From positions 29,840,001-29,904,000 of the forward strand of contig NC_091020.1 in the NCBI RefSeq assembly GCF_041296385.1: a stretch of 64,000 nt of DNA, written 5' to 3'. How positions within the stretch are numbered: the first letter of the stretch is position 1; every line of letters begins with the position of its first letter. This stretch comes from Aphelocoma coerulescens. Lineage: Eukaryota > Chordata > Aves > Passeriformes > Corvidae. This document shows positions 38,872-50,097 of the stretch, in pieces. Under the pieces are notes generated by a model. The model saw only the letters and a list, made by a program, of their open reading frames with translations, was not told the origin of the DNA and ran no database searches. The translations under genes were made by a program, and so were the position numbers.

Positions 38872-41800
38872 AAGAGTGGATCCTGGTATCAACAAAATAC
38901 GAAATAAAATACCTAGTGTTCTTAATCCTGAACATATCAGAGCAGGGAAAATCCTTGAACAGAACTAGGACAAACAAACACCACTTTTTTTTTGTAACGT
39001 AGAAGCAAATTGTATAATTGAAAATGGAGCAAGTTCCAAGAAAGTAAAGGAAATTTTTGTGTAGCTCAATGTAACAATAGGAATTGTACAGATCTTTCCT
39101 TGTAATTGGCACTAAGCTTTCTTTCCAGCAAATAGGAACTAAAGAGAACTATTTGGATTTAGGTGTTCTTTTGTCATTGCCCAGAAGAGGTAGGCAGCTT
39201 TTGAATTCAGCAAAGGTGTATCCCAAGAACACCACATGTAATATTTGAAAGATAATTCTATTAAATACTATGATTTGAGCATTTCATGATTATTTTTATT
39301 TGCATTGAAAAAAACCTCATAAACATATTTTGGGCTGCAGAAGAGTGATGGGTGGGCTTTCGTTTCTGTACCTCAGAGTTTGTCGAGAATTAGAGATGAT
39401 ATATTTTACAAAGAGGATCCTCCATGCCAGCTAAATGATCAGAAAAATTAATTGAGTATGGAAAAGCTGCTTTTACAATATTTTTTTCCAAGAGAGTCTC
39501 CAAGACTGCAAATCTAAGGAGTGCTGAACATGCTGTTGTTCAACCTGCTCCCATTTCAGTATTGAAATTTGCTAGTATCTATATATTGTGCTGACCTCCA
39601 AGCAGAAGAAATGAATCCCAGTCAGCACTTCGACTCTTGGTTTTGTAATACAGTATAGATATTTTTTTTCCTCACAACTGCAGAATTTCATCTCATTGTC
39701 ACTTTAGCACCTGTTAAGGAATTGCCCAATATAAATAAATAAATAAATATTTAGAAATCCAACTCGGTTCCAACATTAGTTCTCAAATCCAACAACCAGT
39801 ATGGAACCTCACACAATCAGTACTCAACAACAAAAATTAGATGAAAGTTTTCTTTCTAAAGGACTGTAGTCTTTTGGGGGTTCAGTAACCACAACAGATA
39901 ACCTGGCAACCAGCTTTAATGGCCCTTGGTCTATTTATTTACTCAAAATTCATGAACATAGAAAAGAGTAAGAGAATGCTAAGGGGCAGGTAGCAGATGT
40001 GTCATATTCTCATTTATGCATTACACACTGACAGAGTGTAATATGAAACTAGTAGTTTTGTACAAGCTTGTTGAAAGTATAGTTTCTCAACTCCAAATTT
40101 GCCACCATCCTAGTACAGGAGAGTGATACAGAGGTATAAATGTCTCATGTAATGATAGACTTTTGGTAAATATGAAAGATATAAAAGATAATTGATGTTT
40201 ACTACTATATCTGTATTTTTTATGTTCTTTTTATTTCAGGAAGACGATGACATTTTACTGTTTATAGTTGACTACATAGTTACTTGCATGCCATGGTGGT
40301 GCAGTAGCAGTAATAAAGCCCTGTTGTGAGTTGTGTTTATTTCCTAAAGCCATTCATACATAGAAGTACTCAGCTTAATTTGGATGAGGACTAAGTGTAA
40401 AAATAATTATAAAAAAGGAACAATTGTACAGTATGTAGTTATATCTTATACAGGAGTATTAGGTTGCATCTAACCATGACTGCTCTATTGTTTTGATAAA
40501 TTATGCACTTATGAATTATGGTATAATTATTTCTTATACTGGCATGATTGTTTCAGTATTTTCATATCTTAAAATAAGATTATTATCTTGAAATAATGCC
40601 ATCACAATCTTGTGACTTTTATTGCCTATTCTGACCTCATATAACCTAAAACTTTAAAAATTCCTTTTTAAAGGTTCTGTTGGGAACTTTGAATCAGTGC
40701 TATTTAGTATATTGAAAAAATTGTCTTTTGAAAACAACCCTTTCTGCCAGTTTTAAAGTTGATTTGTTCAAGTGAATATAAGTCAATGGGACTGGTTTAC
40801 ATGATGCATACACTTAGGAAAATAAAGAGCCACTTGTCTGGAATATATTCCAAATTCTGTACTATCCTCAACCTAAACATTTTGCATAAGAAATATACAG
40901 TGTGTGTTTTTTGAATGTACTGGAAACCCCATCCACAGAAAGAACATCCAGTCCTGTAGGAGAGTTTTTAGTGTGCTCACTTGTACAGGATTTCATTCCT
41001 CTGTATCTCAACCAGAGTTTGAAAAATACTTGAAAATCAGGTGTGAGTTTTAAAGGGATTAAAATATTTTATTGTGACACTGAAGATAGGCAAATAGCCA
41101 TCAGCCATTTTACTGTGTTTTCAGGTAAAAAATGTTATTTTATTGTACAAGAAAAGCATGTTTCTCATGGGATCATTCAGCATTTCCCTTCACTCTGAGA
41201 AATTTTTTTTTCTGAAGTATCTTTCTTCTCCCTGGATCCCTGATTGCATGCAAATTAGTAAATTCATATAATAATAAAGTAAATTTAAATACTTATGTAA
41301 TGGCCACACTTAAATACAAGAAGTTTGCAAACACATCTTATACCAAAACTTTCTTTTTGGAAGGTAAAAATAGCATAAATGTCTGATAACTACATTTTGC
41401 TAGTTGTTGACATGTGCAAACTTTTTGGTAACAACCACTGTACATCAGATGCGATGTTTTATGAACAGTCACATTATGATTGCATCAAGAAAAGGCCATT
41501 TTTTTTTAAACCCCGTTCTCCAGTTTAACTTTGGAACCCTTTCTTAGAGTCAGAAAATGCTGAATGCCCTGTTTTACTCTTAACATGATTTATATTGGAT
41601 GAAAAATAAATAAGTGCTGTTCTGGGTAAGTAAGCCCCAGTGAAGTTCTGATTGTCAGGATTCAACCTCCCCCTCCTCAGTCCATGGATTCTGCTTAGGG
41701 AAATTCAGCAGCTACGAATTACTGTTCCAAATATGAGATAGACTGTCCATGGTAACATGGGTTTAGTACTTCAGTTCCTCTTTGTACTTCTATATTTATA

Positions 41801-43057
41801 TAAAATCCTGAAACTCCTTAAATTTAATTTGTGCACACTTCAGAATATTTGTTTCCATTCATTACATTCCTATGAAATGTAATGAAATGTTTGTTCACCT
41901 ATACAAAAAAAAAAAAAAGTTATTGGTATGTTGCCACTATTAAAATTATTTATTAAAAATGGTCAAATTCTTGACATGTTAAGGCATGAATAGGGAACAT
42001 TCAGATTCATCTGATTTGAGAATTTTCATAGCTGACTGCTCTTTTTATATGTAGGGTTCCCTCTCATCTTCCCAAATCAAAAACATTTTGACAATTTCAG
42101 ATTGGGGCATGGAATTTATTATGTGTAAAATCTGCAGCAATAATTATTTTCCAAATAATTTAATGTAGAGGCTGGAATCCTGATGGTAAGAATTTTAGTT
42201 TGGGATCACTTTAACAGATGTTCAATCTTCATGCATAATAACTTTCCTAGTATTCATATAAATTATAAAATCATTATGTACCTAATTTCATTACCAGTTT
42301 TTTAAAAGCATCTGAAAGGTTTCTTGACAATAAAGAAAAATTCTCTGTTAAAGGTAATTTACAATCCCTCTTTTTTATAAGCAAATTTGTCCTGTTCAGA
42401 ATGTTTAACATTACTGGGGAAAATTAAATAAATTAACTGTATTTTTTCCAGTCTCTAAGGTGCAGCATTACCTAAAAAACTGCAGTTTACTGATACTTAT
42501 TTCAGATCTAGAATAAAGCATGGAATATCCAAGGCTATTTTAGGTGCTTATAACAAATAATAGCAAACTCAGTGATGTCTACAGGTGGCCAGAACTTCCC
42601 ATAATGTCTTCGGTTGTATTTCCTCATTCAGTACTAAGGAAGAAAGACAAAGATGGCAAAAATAGCCCTTGCAGACTCTGGGCTTGTGTAACTCAGGGCC
42701 ATACATGTGTTGTATCAGCTTTTCCTAATTTAATCCAATTTTACTTTCATAAGGTTTGTTTATATTTCTATATGACTGCCTGTATGGCCACATGTGGCCA
42801 TTTTTATGGCTGCAGGTATTTCTGATTTGGAAAATCATCATCTTGGAGATATAGTTGAAATTCTTATGGCTCTCTGAAATTTATTGCGAGGCTGAAAAGG
42901 GACTGATATTACCCCAGGCTTAGTCATGTATGCTGAAACTTGTTTGTGTATTGAAACATCATTTCTGTGCCCTTGCTGATATGTTAAAAACTGACTTTTC
43001 TAAAATGAGAAAGCAAGGGTAGGACTGATGGGCAAACCAAACAATTCTTTTTAAAGC
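38872..43057. other. Unassigned AT-rich non-coding stretch
   Basis: Over 4 kb with almost no open frames above 60 codons. Contains a short (AAAT)n run at 39731-39750 and an A14 run at 41905-41918. No other feature was recognised. Confidence 0.55.
39731..39750 (+). repeat. (AAAT)n microsatellite
   Basis: Four to five ATAA units in a row. Confidence 0.85.
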
Positions 43058-43125
43058 ATATGTGTGTATGTATGCGTGTGTGTGCCTATATATGTGTGTG
43101 TATATATACATACACACATATATAG
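43058..43125 (+). repeat. Compound (TG)n/(TA)n/(CA)n microsatellite
   Basis: Alternating purine-pyrimidine run: TGTGTGTATG..., CGTGTGTGTG, TATATATG, TGTGTGTG, TATATATACA, TACACACATATATA. TG on one side and CA on the other make it partly self-complementary, so it could form a hairpin or left-handed DNA. Confidence 0.9.
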
Positions 43126-43207
43126 ATATTGGATTATGTAATTGGTTTCACAGCTGATCTAAATCAGAACATTCCCTCAGTTTCCTCACATATTCTCACA
43201 TATTATA

Positions 43208-43801
43208 TTGAAGAGCATGAAGAATAACTTAGAGACTGTTTATGTACGTAATAACAGCCATTTCTACAGAAATAAAACCTTAAATATTTTGGTCCTTCTG
43301 AGTGAGGATATAGAAGTGTGCTTGAAACACTGTGTAGAAAATGTTATCAACTCTCAGTTGTTATCAGTTATTATCATCTGGGTATCAGTATTTTCAGCAT
43401 GTCCAAGACTGAGTGCAGAAGGTGAGGCGTCTCCCATCCTTTTGTATCCTTCCTTTTCTAGTATATTTTCCTGTAGCAGTTCTTACATGCTAAGACCAGA
43501 GTTAATAATACAGAAAGAATACAGATTTTTACAGAATTGCTACTCACTTAACAATAACTGTTCTCTTTCTATGTTATTATCAAAACAATGCTTAGCTATC
43601 CTATTTTCCAATTTTAGCAAATGCCTTTTTCTAAAAGACCTTTCATTAGAGAAGAAGCAAGAAAAAAGTAAGATGGAGCTCTTGAAATACATTTCAAGAC
43701 CCAGAAGATATCACAAACATTCTACTGAGGGTCTGGGTCTTCTTAACAATTATTCTCAGGTCGGTATTTATAAAAAGTCATTGTTATTATATGATTTTTA
43801 G
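43208..43801 (+). other. 197-codon open frame of unknown status
   Basis: The longest open frame in the window. The product is rich in Leu, Ser, Asn and Lys, with a hydrophobic stretch around residues 48-64 and a second Cys/Ser-rich part near residues 80-92. I see no known domain and no clear signal peptide at its N-terminus. Composition matches the translation of AT-rich DNA, and no splice or promoter context supports it. It is probably a chance frame, but its length is unusual for this window. Confidence 0.15.
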
Positions 43802-44694
43802 GGACAAATTATCTTTTCATGTGAAGTCCTGAAGTTCTCTTAAGACATTCAGTTATAAAATATACTTGAGAAAAAAATAAACATAATTTTGGAACATAAT
43901 GTTTAGGATAACCAGTATGGATGTTTTCATGAAAGAACTCTACACAAATTTTCTTTTTCCTAAAGCTTTCTCTCGGACACGAAATTTGTCAGTACTCCTG
44001 CAAGTCCCCTTTTCCCCATCCCTTCCCAAAGCACCAAAAGCCAAATGGTCAGGTAAAAAAATCTTTTAAATGTATTAATACAGGTAATTTTTTTCTGCTT
44101 CTAACTAGATAGTTTAAATATGGCAAAAAAGTTTCCTAATGGAATACTTAGGCATGATAAAATTAACCTTACTAATGACATGGGAATATTTGGGATTAAT
44201 TAATTAATGTATAGAGAGAACTCAGAGCCGTTTACTGATCTAAAAATAACAGTCACTGTAAGAGTGCTGAGTATATTTTAGTTATTAAGTTATTTAGTAT
44301 CAGATTCATTTCATAGTGCTAGGTGTTAGGTTTTTTATACCTCAACTTGAGACACAATTTGAAAAACAACAACCAAGCCAAACCATTTGCTGGCAGATAT
44401 TCAAACTCTGTGGCTTTTCATACAACAGTGGTCACAAAATTTGCTCCTGATTTTCCTTATCAATGTAATTTTCCTTTTCTTGGTAAATATTTTACTAGTA
44501 TATTCAATTTACTGATATTTTTGATTATTCAGGCTTATTAGATGTCTGATTTTATATTATTTCTTTGTTTTTCTTCTTCAAGTAACCATTTTTCATTCAG
44601 CACTTTCTGCTTCATTCTCAGTTGCCCAGACCACAGGATCCCAAAGTGCTCCACTATTTTGTCCACTGTAGTCTGAAAATGTCAGTGAATGTAA
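43802..44694. other. Unassigned non-coding stretch
   Basis: AT-rich. Its right end may still belong to the eroded LINE described next, but no motif can be read here. Confidence 0.4.
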
Positions 44695-45848
44695 CATTTT
44701 AACCATGTTGAGGAATATCAGGGCTAATGCATTTCCATGCCTTAATCCCTCATTTATATTAAATGGGCCAGAGATTTTACACCTTCTTCATGCTCCATCT
44801 TCTTCATTGCACATTGTGACTATGCCTGTTAAAAAATGTCTTACAGAGTTATAAATTCCTCCAGTGTGGCTCAAAGGCCATGATATAGCATTGTAAGATT
44901 TCTTAAAATCTAGAAGTGTGTGTATTCATTCTGACTAAAGTGTTATGTATCTTCAAATGTATCATGATTATTTAATATTTGGGAGACCTCTTTTCGAGAA
45001 TCCCAATTGGTGTCACTGATATGTTCCTACTTTATTAAAAAATAAACAAGCAAACAAACTAACCAAAAAAATCCCCACCAAAAAAATCATAAAAACAAAA
45101 AAGTAACCCCTTCTGAGAAAGCTTTTTAGGCTTTCAGAAAAACACAGGCACTCACTGCGCTGGCTTTTACATTGCATTTCTGAAAACCAACTTCCATTGC
45201 TCTGAAATTTTTTCAGCTATCTGAAATCAACAGAATTATTCTGTACAGCCTTTGGCTTCATTTACCTCCTTCTGCTTTTAATAATTTAATGGCAACCCTG
45301 TCAACACACGGAGCCAAGTTCTTCCCAAAGGGTTGTAATTTCCTCTTGGATCTGTTTAGAGCCGAGCTCCACAAACAGCTCGGCTCCATCCCTTTGTAAC
45401 TTTCTTCTTCGTTTGAAAGAAAGGATTTTCATTGTTCATCAGATTGGCAAAAGAATGATGCTTTTTCCTCCAGGTGCAGATTCTGCTTTCTTCTCAGGCA
45501 TTAACGTTCCTTCTCTGCCCCATCCTCTCCACCATGCCCTTCAAATGTTCTGTAGTGGCTTTGTCTCTTGGCATTTTCTTTTGATTCAATCTCGTCATGA
45601 ACCTGATCCAGGTTCTGAAGGCAGTCCTTGCCACATTCTGATCCTGATTCTTTTCCAAAATCTTTGATCTTTCCTCTTGGGAGTATACTCTTGGTTTCTT
45701 CAGCAGTTCTCCTAAAATATCTCCAATCATCTTACACTTAGCGTCATCTGCACAATTCAAATAGAAATCTTCCAAAGCTTCAAACCTGTCCTTATTTGCT
45801 ACTCAGTGTTTCTTTAATTGCTCAGAATGTGTAAGTTTTACTTGTAGT
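44695..45848 (-). mobile_element. Degraded non-CR1 LINE (RTE-like) with reverse-transcriptase relics
   Basis: Three minus-strand blocks in the right order match the linker and RT region of a LINE ORF2. Block 1 (45802-45494) is open for 103 codons and contains NKDRFEALEDF, like the R-F-x-A-L-x-D linker between endonuclease and RT; the frame continues upstream past one stop. Block 2 (45305-45189) reads VDRVAIKLLKAEGG, recalling I-P-x-E-L-L-K-x-G-G before the RT fingers. Block 3 (44913-44695) has LDFKKSYNAI (motif A, catalytic Asp kept) and, 45 residues on, PFNINEGLRHGNALALIFLN (motif B). CR1 has G-V-P-Q-G in motif B, so this is another clade; G-L-R-Q-G-D-A-L fits RTE-type LINEs best. The blocks lie in three frames with internal stops, so it is long dead. 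A 'YxDD' motif C is not visible. Confidence 0.6.
45359..45386. repeat. Perfect 10-bp inverted repeat (hairpin)
   Basis: GAGCCGAGCT (45359-45368) and AGCTCGGCTC (45377-45386) pair perfectly around an 8-base loop CCACAAAC. The stem is GC-rich within AT-rich surroundings and lies between blocks 1 and 2 of the LINE relic. Confidence 0.92.
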
Positions 45849-48800
45849 ATATATGTTTAATTTGTCTCTGCTGGGACACAGCTGTCTCCTGTAGAGACAT
45901 TGCCAGTGTTAATCTCCAGCCAGTTGTTCCCATTTTTGGAGTTTCTCTTGTACTATATGCACTCAAAATTTTCTATGACCTCAGGTTCCACCCTTCCCTT
46001 AGACCTCTCTATAATCTGCCTTCCCAAGACTTATTCAAGTATTTTCTAAGAATTTGTGCTTCTTTATGAAGAAAAGGCCTTGAAGTCCAAGTAATACTGC
46101 TTTAATATGACCTCACTCCTTTAGCCTGCCCAGGTTTTTACAGTCAGCAGAGCTTTAAGAGTCAAATGTGTGTCCAGGGTATTGTTTTATGCCAAGGTCC
46201 AAGCAACACTAGATAGAGCTGGTGTGCTAGGTCATTGCCTAATTTCTGTGCTGCAGTAGATCTGGGGGTTGTTTTCTGCAATATTTAGAGGGTTAGAGGG
46301 GAAAGTTTGAGAAATTTAAATATCTTTAGTCAACGACTCATATTGCTGTAAAGGTGTTCTTTATTACTTAACTAGATTGCCATTTCATAGGGTTTGCCTC
46401 TCACTGCCTCTCCCAGTCCCATCAAAAGGAAAACATACAGCTTTATGGTCTCTTCAGGACTAAACCACTGATGTTGCTAATGGTAGACTATGTTATCATT
46501 TAGTTTATTTAATAAACTAATTCATTTTTCAAAAGAGGCCTTTAAAATTATGCAGTTTAATGGTAGCTCAAAATTGAAACACTCAGAACTTGCCATTTAC
46601 CTTGTCTTTGTTCAACCTTCTGTTACAACAAACATCCTTTTTTATAAGAATCACCAACCCAAAATGAGTGCTTTGAGGCTTGGTTGGCTTTTTCCTGCTT
46701 TTCAAAACCTTGCTTTGATGGCAAACAACATGGGATTGCAAAGGTTTCTTTATTTGTGTTCCTGTGACAGTGCAATGTGCAAGCAATAGTTTTGCTGTCT
46801 GGGAATGTCAACTTGTTCGGTTTATAGTCTCTAAAAATGAAGGCCAACAGGAAGGGCATCAGTAGACGTACCCATTAAGATTATGACTTCAACAACAAAA
46901 CCAGCATCACTAAATTCTAAATAAGTAAAAGTTAAACCAGGGAACAACACGATATTCAGCTCTCCAATTTCTCCCTTGGCTGTTAGGAGTGTGATATACA
47001 GCTGAAGGTCTGTTTCACAGGAGGAGAGACAAAATAAAGTGCTTATCTAACTCATATTTACTCCAAATGGTACATTTGTGCTCACACACACACATAAATA
47101 TATAAATGGACCTCACCTATAGAATTAAGAAAGTCTTAGTTTGGTTCAAGGTCAGTGGTCTTGCTTGCAAATATGTAAAATGTCTCTGCATAAAGAGTGC
47201 AGAGGAGATGCTTCAGCAGTTTTCCAACTTTCCTTTCTAGTTTTACATAGAATAGCTAAAAGGGGGTTGTGCTTTATGAGTGGATATCATCCTTATCAGG
47301 GACAAGAATGAGCCCCAGTTAAATCTCTGAGACCTTTAGGCTTCCAGTTAAACAGAAATTTCATGGCTATGAAACCTCTGAAAAGAGATCAAGCAAAGTG
47401 TTTCTAGCCTAAGTGGCTGGATGTGCCACCCGTGCCCCTCAGGTTCTAGAGTACTAATTGCAGGATGTGATATTTAGATCAAGGTCTTTAATCGATCTTA
47501 GAATCACCCTTCTGAGCTATGTCAGCAACAATCCATTGTAAAATCCAGAGTCATGGTACAGATTTATAGAAACTGGGAGGGAGCCCAAACCTTTCTTGTG
47601 ATATAGGGACTTGTCTTTTATATTTATTACTATGGTGTTTATATTTACTGGGATCATCATGTTATCTCAGCTGCAAACACTGTATTCTATTGCATCAGGG
47701 TTTTGTTTCCCTTTGCTTTTTGTTTTCCCTTTGATTGTGAGGATACACTTACATAGCATAAATAGTATGGTGCAAATCTCTCCAGCTAATTCTAGGTGAG
47801 TTAGTCTGTGTACCAGAAGGGCATAGCTGCATCAGCACTGTCCTGCACCCTGCTAATAGCTTACTGCTCTGCAGAGCTAATTAGCTCCATGAGAGAGCAC
47901 AGGAGCCTGGCACTGGGACATGCCAGCTTGTTCCCAGCAAGCTCAGGTAGCTCTGCACAGTATTTAATTTTCCTGTCCAGTTTTGAGGTTAGTAAAACTT
48001 GCTGGATTGGTCTTAGTGCCAAAGCAACATAAATAACAGCCCTACTCCAGTACACGCAGTGCTATTGAGCGACGTTTTCCTGCAGGATTTTTTCTATGAG
48101 CTGGTGAAGCAAAACAAATGTTAAGATATTCATATCAGTAAGTATATTGTGCCCTTAAAAAAGTCAGTTACTCCTTCTCCTGTAAAGGCTGGCACTAGCT
48201 GACCTGCATCATAGCTTAAAAAAATAACAATCAGAGAACTGTGTAACAAAGAACAAGTGACCAAGGCATAGCAAAAAATCCTAAAATTCCTTTTGAGCCA
48301 GCTTCTGTGAATTTTTTTTGCCTTTTTTCCTGCTGTTTCAAAGTGCATGGTTACTCTCTGCACCTTCATGTCTGACATTTTGTTAGGTGCTTCTGAGTAA
48401 AGCACTCCTGCTCCATCTCCACCATTACTTCAATTTGTATCAATAACAAACACCTTTCATTCTTTCCCGGTCAATGTTGAAATATGCAAAGCAAATCAAA
48501 CGCTATGGTCAACATAATAAATGGAAACATCTATCTCTTCCAGCCAGCCATTGCCTCACTATTTTATTTCTGCACTTTAGATAAACAATCTACAATGTGT
48601 TTACTGAGGCTTGTACTGATATCCCTCAACGGTATAGGCAAGTCTACTTTTATTCCAGCAGACACAGAGAATAAGCCCACAGTGCACAGTGCGTGCAAAC
48701 CCCTTTGAAACCCAAGATTATTTGTTCTCTGACTGTTCTAAGGTAATTAAGGAGCATTGCATGTTTCTCAATTAATGATTCCTCATTCAGCTGGGGATCT

Positions 48801-50051
48801 TTGATGCTAATTTGTTTTAATCAGGACAGAGACTGCTAAAAAACTAAACAATTCAGTGAAGAGGAACTAGGAATTTTTAATCAAGTGGAAAAGATCTAAA
48901 TGCTATGAGGGACACATCCATCATAAGTTTTTGCTTCTTCTTCATTTAACTTTGTTCTTTCAGGTCTCATGAAATGTTGTGTTAATCAGTGCAAGAAAGT
49001 TTGTTAATATGAAGAATGCATGGTGGTTTTTTCTTCAACAGATGTGAACATTTGTGCAAAAATGAGGAGCTGAAACCAGAGCCATGATGTTAAAACACAT
49101 TCACCATGAGTTTTTTAGTTATGCACTGAAGTTATAATTTTCTGTGTTGTCAATCACTGTGGTCTTAATATGCTGGGAGTCACTGGAGAAAAATACTGGT
49201 TTTGTGGGGGATTGAATGCTTTCCATTTAAATGTTAATTTTTAAATTATTTTGGTATCACAGTACGTGCATACATTGGGTAAAATAACCTACTGTAAACT
49301 TCTGCCCATGCAATTAGTATTTCAAATGCTGCAGCCCATGCTGAATGAAATCACATAGCTTCTGAGTAGACCATGTATATGCTTGATAAAATAATGTTTT
49401 ATTCCTAAGTACATTTATTTATAACTGTGAGGCAAAAGCACTTCACAGTTCTGTCTCCTCCAGCTGCTTTACCATGATAGACTACGTGTCTTCCATCATG
49501 AAAATACTGACGTGTATGTTTGACTGCCATGGCTTCAACAGAGTGGAGGTGCTCCCAAGCCTTGACTTCCAGGGATCTTTAGCCATGTGACAGAGTTAAA
49601 GTCATGAAGGACACTTAAATCCAAAAAGCAAGTCTTCCTGAACAAGCAGTATTTTAGCAACTGTTCAATTAAAAGTAAATTGTAGGTGCTAAGGAATTTC
49701 CAGATCAGGAGAGGCATTTAATGGCTTTCAGGTTTTCAGTGTTTGGAAACACTTTCATATGACTAATTCTTCTGTGACTTTCAGCATCTTCCCTATTACT
49801 GCTTTTAAAGCATGGAGACCTGTTTTGGACTGGCACCTACCTTCTAGGTCTGTGTACTAAGCTCTAAAGAGTGCCAAAATAGGCAGAGAGACAAGAAATC
49901 TAACTGGCTTCCTCTCCCTCCTTTTGTTATGGCTGTGAACAGTGTGTTTATTTTGTAGTTCAGAAGCTGAAATGAACAGAAAAGTCCTGCTAATAAATTC
50001 CTAATGACCTATCTTAAGGATGAACTTTAAGTAGTTTAATAGCAGCAGGGA
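45849..50051. other. Unassigned non-coding stretch
   Basis: No gene, RNA or repeat family was recognised. The part next to 45849 is where a LINE endonuclease domain would lie, but none can be read. Sequence around 48710-48830 is AT-rich with several TAAT homeodomain-type cores and may be conserved non-coding DNA, which one genome cannot show. Confidence 0.45.
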
Positions 50052-50097
50052 TTTGTTGGTTTGTTTGTTGGTTTGTTTGTTTGTTTGGGTTTTTTTG
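50052..50097 (+). repeat. (TTTG)n microsatellite
   Basis: About nine TTTG/TTGG units with minor interruptions, ending in a T7 run. Confidence 0.92.
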
